A DNA stretch of 64,000 bases from Flavivirga abyssicola (GTDB taxonomy: Bacteria; Bacteroidota; Bacteroidia; Flavobacteriales; Flavobacteriaceae), in NCBI RefSeq assembly GCF_030540775.2, contig NZ_CP141266.1, positions 709,501-773,500 on the forward strand, given 5' to 3'. Shown here piece after piece: positions 45,646 to 53,281 of the stretch; the first letter of the stretch is position 1; each line of letters starts with the position of its first letter. The translations under genes and the position numbers were made by a program. The notes beneath the pieces are model-generated. The model ran no database searches, was not told the origin of the DNA, and saw only the letters and a list, made by a program, of their open reading frames with translations.

Positions 45646-46308
45646 ATGAGTACTAAACTAATTGCACCATCAATTCTGGCTGCGGATTTCGCAAACCTTC
45701 AACGCGATATAGAAATGGTTAATACAAGCGATGCCGATTGGTTTCATATTGATATTATGGATGGCGTATTTGTGCCAAACATTTCTTTTGGAATGCCTGT
45801 TTTACAAGCGATTGCTAAACATGCTAAAAAAACGATTGATGTACATTTAATGATCATTGATCCAGATAGATACATTAAAACTTTTGCTGAATTAGGTAGT
45901 GATGTACTTACTGTACACTATGAAGCTTGTACCCATTTGCACAGAACATTACAAGCTATAAAAGCCGAAGGCATGAAAGCTGGTGTTGCACTAAACCCAC
46001 ATACTAATATTCATGTTTTAGAAGACATTATAAATGATATTGATTTGGTTTGCATTATGAGTGTAAATCCAGGTTTTGGAGGGCAGAGTTTTATTGAAAA
46101 TACTTATAATAAAGTATCTCAATTAAAAGAATTAATTAAACGCAAAGGCGCTTCAACAATTATAGAAATTGATGGAGGTGTCACTAATAAAAATGCTAAA
46201 GCACTCGTGGATGCTGGCGCAGATGTGCTCGTCGCAGGAAGCTATGTTTTTAAAAGTAATGATCAAATTAATACTATTAAAGACTTAAAATCACTAGCTA
46301 ATTCTTAA
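45646..46308 (+). CDS. rpe: Ribulose-phosphate 3-epimerase
   Basis: 220 residues from the ATG giving MSTKLIAPSILAAD. A TIM-barrel enzyme interconverting ribulose 5-phosphate and xylulose 5-phosphate in the pentose phosphate pathway. Family motifs: LIAPSILAADFANL, WFHIDIMDGVFVPNISFG (metal-binding His and catalytic Asp), VHLMI, SVNPGFGGQSFI and EIDGGVTNKNAK. The last 4 bp overlap the end of the convergent CBS gene. Confidence 0.96.
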   Translation: MSTKLIAPSILAADFANLQRDIEMVNTSDADWFHIDIMDGVFVPNISFGMPVLQAIAKHAKKTIDVHLMIIDPDRYIKTFAELGSDVLTVHYEACTHLHRTLQAIKAEGMKAGVALNPHTNIHVLEDIINDIDLVCIMSVNPGFGGQSFIENTYNKVSQLKELIKRKGASTIIEIDGGVTNKNAKALVDAGADVLVAGSYVFKSNDQINTIKDLKSLANS

Positions 46309-46721
46309 TACTGCTTTAGCAAATAGTTTATTAAATCTGTAGTCGTTACAATACCTACCAAAATAGAGTCGTCTACAACTGGCAAGGCATGAAATTCATT
46401 CTTAGCTAAGATTTCTGCCACTTCTTTAATAGTCGTGTTGCTTGAAACACTAACCAGGTTTTTTGTCATAACCTGCTCAATGGTAAACATATTATAAACT
46501 ATAGTGTCAATAGTATTTTCATCATCTGTAGCATCAGCAAAACTAATTCTAAGTAAATCCGTATAGCTCAACATACCTATTATTGATTCTTCACAGACTA
46601 CAGGAATATGTCTAATATTATGCCTTTTAAAAAGCATTTCAGCTCTTTCTAAAGTATCAGATCTTCTCAAAGCTATAATATCCTTACTCATTATTTCAGA
46701 AACGGGAGTCCTTCTTTTCAT
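46305..46721 (-). CDS. CBS-domain pair protein
   Basis: 138 residues forming a tandem CBS (Bateman) module: first CBS about 8-60 (PVSEIMSKDIIALRRSDTLE, HNIRHIPVV), second about 80-138 (IEQVMTKNLVSVSSNTTIKE, EFHALPVVDDSILVGIVTTT). Such modules bind adenosine nucleotides and act as energy-state sensors. No fused effector domain, so the partner is unknown. Its 3' end overlaps rpe on the other strand by 4 bp. Confidence 0.92.
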   Translation of the reverse strand: MKRRTPVSEIMSKDIIALRRSDTLERAEMLFKRHNIRHIPVVCEESIIGMLSYTDLLRISFADATDDENTIDTIVYNMFTIEQVMTKNLVSVSSNTTIKEVAEILAKNEFHALPVVDDSILVGIVTTTDLINYLLKQY

Positions 46722-46842
46722 CTCTCTAGGTTTTAAATTCTATACTAAATTTAAGCATGAAAAGGAGAAAAAAGTATGACAAAAATCATATCGCCTTTAT
46801 AAAAAACATATACACTAAAACGTTAAAGTTATGTTAATTAAG

Positions 46843-46858
46843 AACAGACTTGTCTGTT
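46843..46858. promoter_or_regulatory. Predicted TetR operator 1 (upstream of the TetR gene)
   Basis: AACAGACTTGTCTGTT: perfect inverted arms ACAGAC/GTCTGT around TT, overlapping the presumed -33 TTG (46850-46852) of the TetR promoter. The same ACAGAC-N2-GTCTGT site occurs at 47480-47493 and 48191-48204. Confidence 0.75.
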
Positions 46859-46875
46859 TTAGTATTTTTAGTATA

Positions 46876-46883
46876 TATATTTG
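46876..46883 (+). promoter_or_regulatory. Putative -7 element of the TetR gene
   Basis: TATATTTG, a perfect TAnnTTTG match, with a TTG 23 bp upstream inside operator 1. The ATG is only 4 bp after the element, implying a very short or leaderless transcript. Confidence 0.5.
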
Positions 46884-46887
46884 CCCC

Positions 46888-47442
46888 ATGAAAAGATTAG
46901 GTGTAAAAGAGCGTATTATTGAAACAGCCTCAGATTTATTTTATCATAATGGATATAATCAAACCGGTATCAATCAAATAATTGCTGAAGCTGGTGTTGC
47001 TAAAGCGAGCATGTATCAGCATTTTAGGTCTAAAGAAGATATTGCAGTAGCATATTTGGTAGGAAGGCATGCGCTTTGGATGGAAAAACTATTTCATTTT
47101 GTTTCTACCGAGCATACTTCAAAAGGGAAAATAATTAGCTGTTTTGACTATTTAGTAAATTGGTTATGCGAAGTAGATTTTAGAGGTTGTGGTTGGCAAA
47201 ATATTATAACTGATTTACCTGATGACCATGATAAAATTAGAAATCAAGCTGTAAATCATAAAAACGAAATAAGAAACTATATTCATACTTTATTAAAAAG
47301 TGATGAAACAGTAGAACAAGCAGATCAATTAGGAGATCAAATATTAATACTCCTTGAAGGTGCCATTATATTATCTCAAATTCAAAAAAACAAATGGCCT
47401 ATTCTAGCCGCAAAAGAAGCAGCTATAAGTTTATTAAAATAA
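46888..47442 (+). CDS. TetR/AcrR-family transcriptional repressor
   Basis: 184 residues from the ATG giving MKRLGVKERIIETASDLFY; an upstream in-frame ATG lies before the promoter and is rejected. N-terminal HTH (about 5-50): ERIIETASDLFYHNGYNQTG, INQIIAEAGVAKASMYQHF. The C-terminal ligand domain has the family pattern with GCGWQNIITDLPDDH. It is the likely local repressor: a palindrome overlaps its own promoter, a second precedes the next gene and a third lies inside the hydrolase gene. The inducer is probably a small lipophilic molecule. Confidence 0.93.
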   Translation: MKRLGVKERIIETASDLFYHNGYNQTGINQIIAEAGVAKASMYQHFRSKEDIAVAYLVGRHALWMEKLFHFVSTEHTSKGKIISCFDYLVNWLCEVDFRGCGWQNIITDLPDDHDKIRNQAVNHKNEIRNYIHTLLKSDETVEQADQLGDQILILLEGAIILSQIQKNKWPILAAKEAAISLLK

Positions 47443-47479
47443 AAGAAGGTTCAATAAATATTTATCAGCAACAAAATAA

Positions 47480-47493
47480 ACAGACCTGTCTGT
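47480..47493. promoter_or_regulatory. Predicted TetR operator 2 (upstream of the NTF2-like gene)
   Basis: ACAGAC-CT-GTCTGT, the same palindrome as operator 1, 13 bp upstream of the ATG of the NTF2-like gene. Confidence 0.75.
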
Positions 47494-47506
47494 ACAAAAT
47501 AAAATT

Positions 47507-47914
47507 ATGAAAAAACTAATACCACCCTTTAATAGGGAAACAGCAAAAGCAAAAGTACAAGCAGCAGAAGATGCCTGGAATAGCAAAGATCCATACAGAG
47601 TATCGTTAGCCTACTCTAAAAATTCTAAATGGCGTAATAGAAACTTATTTTTCCAAGGCAGGGATGCCATTCAACAGTTTTTAAGCAGAAAATGGGAAAA
47701 AGAATCTCATTACAAATTGAAAAAACATTTATGGTGTTTTTCTGAAAACAGAATTTCTGTTCGTTTTGAATATGAATGGTTAAACGAAAAAACGCATCAA
47801 TGGTATAGAACACATGGAAACGAACATTGGGAATTTGATGATGACGGATTAATGCGAATAAGAGATATGAGTGCCAATGATATAGAAATACAGGAAACCG
47901 AACGCAAATTATAA
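47507..47914 (+). CDS. NTF2-like (DUF1348) protein
   Basis: 135 residues, a cystatin-like NTF2 fold of the DUF1348 type: [78 protein letters not shown]. Proteins of this family usually occur next to oxidoreductases or hydrolases; no catalytic residues can be assigned with confidence. First gene of the TetR-controlled unit, with the operator just before it and the hydrolase 18 bp after. Confidence 0.9.
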   Translation: MKKLIPPFNRETAKAKVQAAEDAWNSKDPYRVSLAYSKNSKWRNRNLFFQGRDAIQQFLSRKWEKESHYKLKKHLWCFSENRISVRFEYEWLNEKTHQWYRTHGNEHWEFDDDGLMRIRDMSANDIEIQETERKL

Positions 47915-47932
47915 ACTATTAAAACTAAAATT

Positions 47933-48919
47933 ATGAGAACAAAAATTTTAAAATCAGTATTGGGTTCTGCCCTATTAGCAATAGTATCCTTTGGTGTACT
48001 ATCCTTTAATAACCATAAGGAAACCGAGATTAGTAAAACAACTAAAGAGATAACACATCCAACATTACACAAAAATGTGACTATTAATGGACTAAACATT
48101 TTTTATCGTGAAGCAGGAACTGTCAATAAGCCAACCATTATATTACTACATGGTTATCCAACATCTTCTCATATGTTTCGTAATTTAATAACAGACTTGT
48201 CTGTACAGTACCATGTATTAGCACCCGATTATCCAGGATTTGGAAGAAGTGATCAACCCTTAATAAAAGATTTCGATTATACTTTTGATAACATGTCTAA
48301 AATTATATCAGCTTTTATTAATGAACTTAATGTAGAGAAATATAGTCTATATTTAATGGATTATGGCGCTCCAGTTGGTTTTAGAATTGCGACAAAATAT
48401 CCAAACCGTATAGAATCATTAATCATTCAAAATGGAAATGCTTACGAGGAAGGTTTACTAGATTTCTGGAAACCTATTAAAAAATATTGGAATGATTATA
48501 CTATTGAAAATGGCAAACCTCTAGAAAACTTCCATTCTATTGATGGGTTAAAATGGCAATATACACATGGTGTGCAAGATATATCTAAAATTAGTCCAGA
48601 CAACTGGAATATAGATCTACAACACCTAAAGAGACCGGAAAATAATGACATTCAATTAGCCATGTTTTATGATTATAGAACCAACGTACCATTATATCCA
48701 GAGTGGCAACAATACTTTAGGGACTACCAACCACCAACATTAATTGTTTGGGGAAAAAATGATTATATATTTCCCTCAGAAGGAGCATCCCCATACAAAA
48801 GAGATTTGAAAAATTTAGAAACTCACTTATTAGATACCGGTCATTTTGCGCTTGAAGAAAAAGGTAAAGAAATAGCAAATTACATATTGAATTTCCTAAA
48901 TAAAAATAACATTAAATAA
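47933..48919 (+). CDS. Exported alpha/beta hydrolase with Asp nucleophile (haloalkane dehalogenase/epoxide hydrolase-like)
   Basis: 328 residues. A hydrophobic N-terminal segment (about 7-28, SVLGSALLAIVSFGVLSF) acts as a signal or anchor. The fold begins around residue 45; the oxyanion region is LLHGYPTSSHMF, then APDYPGFGRSDQP. The nucleophile elbow LMDYGAP has Asp143 rather than Ser, as in haloalkane dehalogenases and epoxide hydrolases, with His304 in DTGHFALEEKG as the base. The likely role is hydrolysis of a reactive xenobiotic or lipid-derived compound; substrate unknown. An exact copy of the TetR operator palindrome lies inside the gene. Confidence 0.88.
   Translation: MRTKILKSVLGSALLAIVSFGVLSFNNHKETEISKTTKEITHPTLHKNVTINGLNIFYREAGTVNKPTIILLHGYPTSSHMFRNLITDLSVQYHVLAPDYPGFGRSDQPLIKDFDYTFDNMSKIISAFINELNVEKYSLYLMDYGAPVGFRIATKYPNRIESLIIQNGNAYEEGLLDFWKPIKKYWNDYTIENGKPLENFHSIDGLKWQYTHGVQDISKISPDNWNIDLQHLKRPENNDIQLAMFYDYRTNVPLYPEWQQYFRDYQPPTLIVWGKNDYIFPSEGASPYKRDLKNLETHLLDTGHFALEEKGKEIANYILNFLNKNNIK
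48191..48204. promoter_or_regulatory. Third copy of the TetR palindrome, inside the hydrolase gene
   Basis: ACAGAC-TT-GTCTGT at codons 87-91 of the hydrolase, identical to operator 1 in its core. It is intragenic, so it may be a roadblock or looping site or a coincidence of the coding sequence. Confidence 0.5.
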
Positions 48920-49003
48920 TTACTATAGCCGTCAGTTCGAGTTTTAACATTAAAAAGTCATTAGCTTCTCGAATTGTCTAGCTATATTCAACAACAAATC
49001 ATT

Positions 49004-49612
49004 ATGAAGTATACAAGCGACATAGCATTTACACCAGCAGTAAAAAAGCTTCAAGAAAAGTTTGGCTCACGAAAAGGTTATGAACGTATGGAAATATCTG
49101 GGGGATGGCAACAGGAAATCAATGCCAATCTAGCACAGATACTACAAAACATGGATTCTTTTTATTTCGCGACCTCTAATAATAACAACCAACCCTATAT
49201 ACAACATAGAGGTGGACCTAAAGGATTTTTAAAAGTAATAGATAACAAATGTTTAGCCTTCGCTGATTTCTCGGGAAACAAACAATACATTTCTATAGGA
49301 AACCTCAGCGAAAATAATAAAGCTTATATTTTTCTGATGGATTACGCTAACCAAACCAGAATAAAAATTTGGGGGACAGCAAAAATTGTTGAAAATGATA
49401 CCAAGTTAATAAACTTTTTATCCGATGAACATTATAATGCTAAATCCGAAAGAGCAATCATTTTTACAGTCGAAGCTTGGGACGTTAATTGCAGACAACA
49501 CATTCAACGTCGTTTTACAATAGACCAAATTGAAGAAGTAACAAAACCTTTATATGATAAAATTAAAGCATTAAAAGAGGACATAGATAAGTTGAAAAAT
49601 ACTGAACTTTGA
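49004..49612 (+). CDS. Pyridoxamine 5'-phosphate oxidase-family (FMN-binding split barrel) protein
   Basis: 202 residues from the ATG giving MKYTSDIAFTPAVKKLQEKF; an in-frame TTG 30 bp upstream is less likely. Split-barrel features are SFYFATSNNNNQPYIQHRGG, GFLKVIDNKCLAFADFSGN and RIKIWGTAKIV. Family members bind FMN or F420 and reduce or oxidise small molecules; the specific substrate is unknown. It is 84 bp downstream of the hydrolase and has no ACAGAC palindrome of its own. It likely extends the TetR-controlled group. Confidence 0.85.
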   Translation: MKYTSDIAFTPAVKKLQEKFGSRKGYERMEISGGWQQEINANLAQILQNMDSFYFATSNNNNQPYIQHRGGPKGFLKVIDNKCLAFADFSGNKQYISIGNLSENNKAYIFLMDYANQTRIKIWGTAKIVENDTKLINFLSDEHYNAKSERAIIFTVEAWDVNCRQHIQRRFTIDQIEEVTKPLYDKIKALKEDIDKLKNTEL

Positions 49613-49671
49613 AGTTGAGCGACGAAAGTAAACCGTTTTAGGAATGCCTTAGAGTATTTAATAACAGACAA

Positions 49672-50523
49672 TTAGTATCCTAATACATTAAAGTTTAGCA
49701 TTTGCCTTATTTTATTATAAATTTCGGGGAACTGGGATTTGAATTCTTGTGGCGTTTCTATAAAGTTCTCAATGGTAACTGCTAAAAATTCAAATTGGTT
49801 CGTGAAAGCATATTTTCTAAAGTAATCTGATGCTTTTAATTCATCACGCAATGATTCATTTTCAGTAAATAGAGCAGATAACTCTTTAAATGAATCGCTA
49901 AAAATAATTGAACTTACATCTCGTTCTTTCATACTATTAATATGAATGGCATGAGTAAGTTCATGTATCCCTAAATTTAAATTATCACTTTCATTATCAA
50001 AGCCTTTTACAAAGGCTTCCCAAGATAATACCAAGGCTTTTAACCTGGGGTTAAATTCTCCTTTATGATAAGCTTTATTTATGTTAGAATAATAATTACT
50101 CGGATATATTACAATTTTTGAAATAATCCCAATATAAAAATCACGAAAACCAAAAGTTAGCATAACAGCAGTAGAAGCTATAAGAACTTTCATTTCATCA
50201 TTAATAATAATACCATCTCTTCCAATAAAATCTTTATCTATTATAAAAGATGCTACCCGATGTTCAAAATATTTTTTTTCTTTATCCGTAAGCTTTTTAT
50301 AAAAGGAAAATTGATTGCTTAAAATAGATTTTTGATTTTTATTTAAGCGTCTTAAACGAAGATAAAAATGATTATACAATGGTCTTTTGTATTTAAGTAC
50401 ATAACCCATTTCTATCATTCTCATGCCATAATTTAAGAGTATACCTGTCATGGCAACAAAGAAAACACCTAGAATAATTTTACTACCTAAAGTGTATTGT
50501 TGTATAACTAAAATTTGAAACAT
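49672..50523 (-). CDS. MtfA-like zinc-dependent peptidase (M90-type)
   Basis: 283 residues. An N-terminal membrane segment (about 13-35, GSKIILGVFFVAMTGILLNY) precedes a soluble domain with the MtfA pattern IGRDGIIINDEMKVLIA and a zinc-binding HELTH (about residue 185) in NLGIHELTHAIHIN. A downstream Glu in FEFLAVTIENFIE is the likely third ligand. E. coli MtfA is an aminopeptidase that also titrates the glucose repressor Mlc; the flavobacterial role is not known. The membrane anchor is an addition to the E. coli form. Confidence 0.85.
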   Translation of the reverse strand: MFQILVIQQYTLGSKIILGVFFVAMTGILLNYGMRMIEMGYVLKYKRPLYNHFYLRLRRLNKNQKSILSNQFSFYKKLTDKEKKYFEHRVASFIIDKDFIGRDGIIINDEMKVLIASTAVMLTFGFRDFYIGIISKIVIYPSNYYSNINKAYHKGEFNPRLKALVLSWEAFVKGFDNESDNLNLGIHELTHAIHINSMKERDVSSIIFSDSFKELSALFTENESLRDELKASDYFRKYAFTNQFEFLAVTIENFIETPQEFKSQFPEIYNKIRQMLNFNVLGY

Positions 50524-50957
50524 ATGTTGCTTAACTCCTTTAATTAAAATATAATATATCCTTAATGTTAATTATTCGCTTAAAATAACTAATTAAAACA
50601 CATACTAAGCAACAAAATACATTTATTATAACTTAAAAAATGACTTTAAATTAAGTTAGGTGCAGTCATAAATAAGTTCTTTTCATCTTTGCCTAAAGCA
50701 CAATTGGCAGCGAATCGTCTTGTATAAATTCTAGTTAATAGTTTTTCTTTTAAAATAAAGAATCTCTTGAAATGAACTATCCTCGTTTGAGCCACGGAAA
50801 TTTTTTGTTTGAATCCTATCCTTATGAGATTTCTCGAAAGTTTATCTTGAGCGAAGTCGAAAGGCTAATACTTCGCTCTGCCTAAATGACAAATACCTAA
50901 AAATCAAATATTTAATTATCGTTTTTATAAAAAAATTAAATCGAAACTGACGTTATT
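50524..50957. other. Gene-free stretch with palindromic repeat
   Basis: 434 bp. It contains a perfect 9-bp stem GAGCGAAGT / ACTTCGCTC (50849-50857, 50870-50878) whose arm repeats the GAGCGcAGTCGA motif of the MITE-like element at 35046. No open frame of note. The remainder is AT-rich. Confidence 0.55.
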
Positions 50958-51179
50958 TTAAATAGCAGAAAAGCCTTTTAATCGCTTATCTATCTTACGT
51001 TTTTTATTAGTTACCAGCTTCATAATATCCATCAAGTATTGATCTTTAGTTTTTTTATAAATTTCGTTAATACTCAATACTAGTGATTTTGCTTCTCTTG
51101 AAGCTGCAACTCGATCGCTAGTACTCATATTACCCATCTTTCTTTTTTCAAATTCCAATGCTTTATTTATTAATTCCAT
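50958..51179 (-). CDS. Small helical protein downstream of the prohibitin-like gene
   Basis: 73 residues, strongly charged and predicted helical throughout: MELINKALEFEKRKMGNMST, then REAKSLVLSINEIYKKTKDQ and a basic end KKRKIDKRLKGFSAI. No signal peptide or membrane span. I do not recognise a family. The start is 40 bp after the stop of the prohibitin-like lipoprotein, so it is probably the second gene of that unit and a candidate cytoplasmic partner. Confidence 0.65.
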   Translation of the reverse strand: MELINKALEFEKRKMGNMSTSDRVAASREAKSLVLSINEIYKKTKDQYLMDIMKLVTNKKRKIDKRLKGFSAI

Positions 51180-51219
51180 AGTCTGTATATTTTAAAATAA
51201 TTTTATAAACGCTCCAAGT

Positions 51220-51999
51220 CTAATCATCTGAATTAATTAACAGAGGTGTTTTTCCATCCGTAATAATAATTTTACTATTCGTAGATTCAGATAGTTTATT
51301 AAACGCCTCTATGCTTCTAATTTTAATGATTTCCTGTGTTAACCCTTCTGAAAGTATTTTTTGAGCATCTCGCTCTCCTTTTGCATTAATTACTTTTCTT
51401 TCTGCTTCTAATTTAGCTTGTTGTAGCACAAACTCCATTCTCATAGCATCTTGTTCTGCCTGTAATTTTCGTTCTATAGAATTGGCAAGCCCCATTGGTA
51501 ATTGTATACGTTTCATCAAAACGGCAATTAGTTCAATACCATCTGCCTGTTTTTTAAGATTTACTTCCATTTTATTTTTGATTTCTTCTTCAATTTTTGC
51601 TCGCATTCCGGAATGCATGTCTTTAGCATAAAATTGAGCACATACATCTGAAGAAGCCGATCTAAATACACTAGTGATTATAGACTCATACCCTTGTCCT
51701 AAATTCTCTAATACTGAAGGAATCTTGTTTTGTTCTAAACGGTATAAAATAGAAATTTCAGAATTTACGCTAAGCCCTTCTTTACTAGGTAAAGTCAGAA
51801 TAAGCTTTATATTTTTGGTTTGCGTTGATTCTTTTATCACTTTGCTTACTAAGGGATTATAGAGCACAGTCCCTTGAGTTGATACTTCATTTGAAAATTT
51901 ACCTAATGTTTGCTTAACCCCAGCTTCACCTGGTTTTATTACTGCACAACTGGAGCATAATCCTAACGCACCAATTAAAAGAAAGATTTTTATTTTCAT
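51220..51999 (-). CDS. Prohibitin/SPFH-family lipoprotein
   Basis: 259 residues. A lipoprotein signal (MKIKIFLLIGALGLCSSC, Cys18 as lipidation site) replaces the usual SPFH transmembrane helix. The SPFH domain (about 20-190) has IKPGEAGVKQTLGKF and VNSEISILYRLEQNKIPSVL; the coiled tail follows with QAEQDAMRMEFVLQQAKLEAERKVINAKGERDAQ, in which the AEAER-type flotillin/prohibitin pattern is clear. The family forms ring-like membrane scaffolds affecting proteases and lipid domains. The lipobox places it in the periplasm or outer membrane, unlike HflK/C. Confidence 0.88.
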   Translation of the reverse strand: MKIKIFLLIGALGLCSSCAVIKPGEAGVKQTLGKFSNEVSTQGTVLYNPLVSKVIKESTQTKNIKLILTLPSKEGLSVNSEISILYRLEQNKIPSVLENLGQGYESIITSVFRSASSDVCAQFYAKDMHSGMRAKIEEEIKNKMEVNLKKQADGIELIAVLMKRIQLPMGLANSIERKLQAEQDAMRMEFVLQQAKLEAERKVINAKGERDAQKILSEGLTQEIIKIRSIEAFNKLSESTNSKIIITDGKTPLLINSDD

Positions 52000-52533
52000 A
52001 ATTTATATTTTTTATTTCACATTACTTATTCTTAATCTATGTTGATGTTTTTCGAACTTAATTCTTATAGTAATACATCATTTTCCATGTTCGTGTTATT
52101 TATATCTAACACAAATATCTAAAAAAGTTATCATAAATTTTTATTTATATAATTTATGAAAAACATAAACATAAATTATGAAAAAGAATGACTTTAAAAA
52201 CAAAAAGCACGTTGCAAATTCAAACGGGCTTGATTTATTATTTAAATGTTTACTTATAATACCAATTCTCATTTAAAATAACCGTAATAAAACACCCTTT
52301 TTCGCCTTCTACTTCAATAGAAAAAGAAACCGTAACTTAGGCTATACTTTATTTTTATATTTTGTATAAAGCAAAAAATCATTATTTTATTTTACAGTAA
52401 TTCCAAACAAGACATGGTATAAATATGAAGAAGTTACTCGAGGTGGTGAATCAAAGCTCTGCTTTGAAAACAAAAAATGCATACTACAAATTCAAGCAAT
52501 CTTGATTTGACGTATGCATTTTTTGTTTATTTG
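52000..52533. other. Gene-free stretch with two related hairpin sequences
   Basis: 534 bp between the prohibitin-like gene and tRNA-Arg. It holds the tRNA terminator (52471-52525) and a partial copy at 52199-52240. Both carry CAAATTCAA followed after 6-7 nt by TTGATTT. Short open frames here (for example 32 codons at 52178-52276) have no support. Confidence 0.5.
52471..52525 (-). terminator. Terminator of tRNA-Arg
   Basis: On the minus strand a 14-bp outer stem (52471-52484 with 52512-52525, CAAAAAATGCATAC and its complement) encloses a second CAAAT(T)CAAG stem and ends in a T-run. It begins about 9 nt after the tRNA 3' end. Confidence 0.8.
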
Positions 52534-52607
52534 TGACCGCGAAGGGATTCGAACCCCCAACCCTCAGAGCCGAAATCTGATATTCTATCCAGTTGAACTA
52601 CGCAGCC
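52534..52607 (-). tRNA. tRNA-Arg (anticodon UCG)
   Basis: 74 nt. The acceptor stem GGCTGCG pairs with CGCGGTC (two G-U pairs), discriminator A. Anticodon stem TCAGA/TCTGA encloses the 7-nt loop TTTCGGC, giving anticodon UCG (complement of 52571-52573), which reads CGA. The T arm has GGTTCGAATCC. The CCA end is not encoded. Confidence 0.95.
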
Positions 52608-52611
52608 ATTA

Positions 52612-52632
52612 ATTCCTGCGTTAGGCAGGAAT
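52612..52632. repeat. ATTCCTGC/GCAGGAAT hairpin (copy A)
   Basis: Arms ATTCCTGC (52612-52619) and GCAGGAAT (52625-52632) around a 5-nt loop. It lies 11 bp downstream of the yqeY-family gene stop, between it and the tRNA. Related copies are at 61269-61288 and 62743-62762. Confidence 0.7.
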
Positions 52633-52643
52633 CTTATTATTTT

Positions 52644-53093
52644 TTAAGACAATTTAGATTTTACAATATTTGAAATCGTTTTACCATCAGCTTGTCCTGC
52701 TAACTCTTTACTAACAATCCCCATAACTTTTCCCATATCTTTCATACCCTCTGCACCTATTTCATCGATAGTTGTAACAACTACTTTCTCAATTTCCTCA
52801 TCAGTTAAGGCTTCAGGTAAAAATTGTGCAATAACATCTGCCTCTGCTAATTCCGGAGCTGCTAGGTCTTCTCTTCCTTGCTCTATGTATATAGCAGCAC
52901 TATCTCTTCGTTGTTTTACTTGTTTTTGAAGTATTTTAAGTTCTTGCTCCTCTGTTAAATCTTCCTTTGCACCACTTTCAGTTTGTGCCAATAAAATAGC
53001 AGATTTCACAGCACGTAAAGCTGTTAAAGCTGTTTGATCTTTAGCTTTCATTGCTTCTTTTAAAGCCGACATGACATCTTGTTGTAAACCCAT
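52644..53093 (-). CDS. GatB/YqeY domain-containing protein
   Basis: 149 residues: MGLQQDVMSALKEAMKAKDQ, LTALRAVKSAIL, ELKILQKQVKQRRDSAAIY and QADGKTISNIVKSKLS are YqeY-family features. The domain is the helical tail of the amidotransferase GatB and likely contacts tRNA; the free-standing form has no established function. It lies between ftsZ and tRNA-Arg, as in many Flavobacteriaceae. The preceding region holds a CAGT-type repeat (53132-53158) similar to 28880-28948. Confidence 0.92.
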   Translation of the reverse strand: MGLQQDVMSALKEAMKAKDQTALTALRAVKSAILLAQTESGAKEDLTEEQELKILQKQVKQRRDSAAIYIEQGREDLAAPELAEADVIAQFLPEALTDEEIEKVVVTTIDEIGAEGMKDMGKVMGIVSKELAGQADGKTISNIVKSKLS

Positions 53094-53131
53094 GGTTATA
53101 TTTATTTGACTGCGAAGATATAAAAAAGTAT

Positions 53132-53201
53132 GCAGTCTTCAGTCTACAGTTTTCAGTTAAAAAGATTTATAAAACGAAAAAAGTTTCTTCCCTTTGGGAA
53201 G
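53132..53201. repeat. CAGT-type repeat and CTTCCC palindrome upstream of yqeY
   Basis: 53132-53158 carries GCAGTCTTCAGTCTACAG and relatives, similar to the repeat at 28880. 53187-53201 is CTTCCCTTTGGGAAG, the same palindrome type as 61219-61233 upstream of ftsW. Confidence 0.55.
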
Positions 53202-53215
53202 ACGGAAGATGGGCT

Positions 53216-53254
53216 AATAAAAAACCCGAAAAGCTGAGGGGTGCTTTTCGGGTT
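53216..53254 (-). terminator. Terminator of the dcw operon after ftsZ
   Basis: On the minus strand AACCCGAAAAGC / GCTTTTCGGGTT (arms 53223-53234 and 53243-53254, 8-nt loop) is followed by TTTTTTATT. It begins 27 bp after the ftsZ stop. Confidence 0.9.
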
Positions 53255-53281
53255 CATAACAAAATTAGGCCAGTGTTCTGT

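Noticed and set aside
52178-52276. 32-codon open frame in the gap before tRNA-Arg
   Set aside because: Too short, hydrophobic end only, no conserved neighbour; the segment is better explained as a hairpin repeat.
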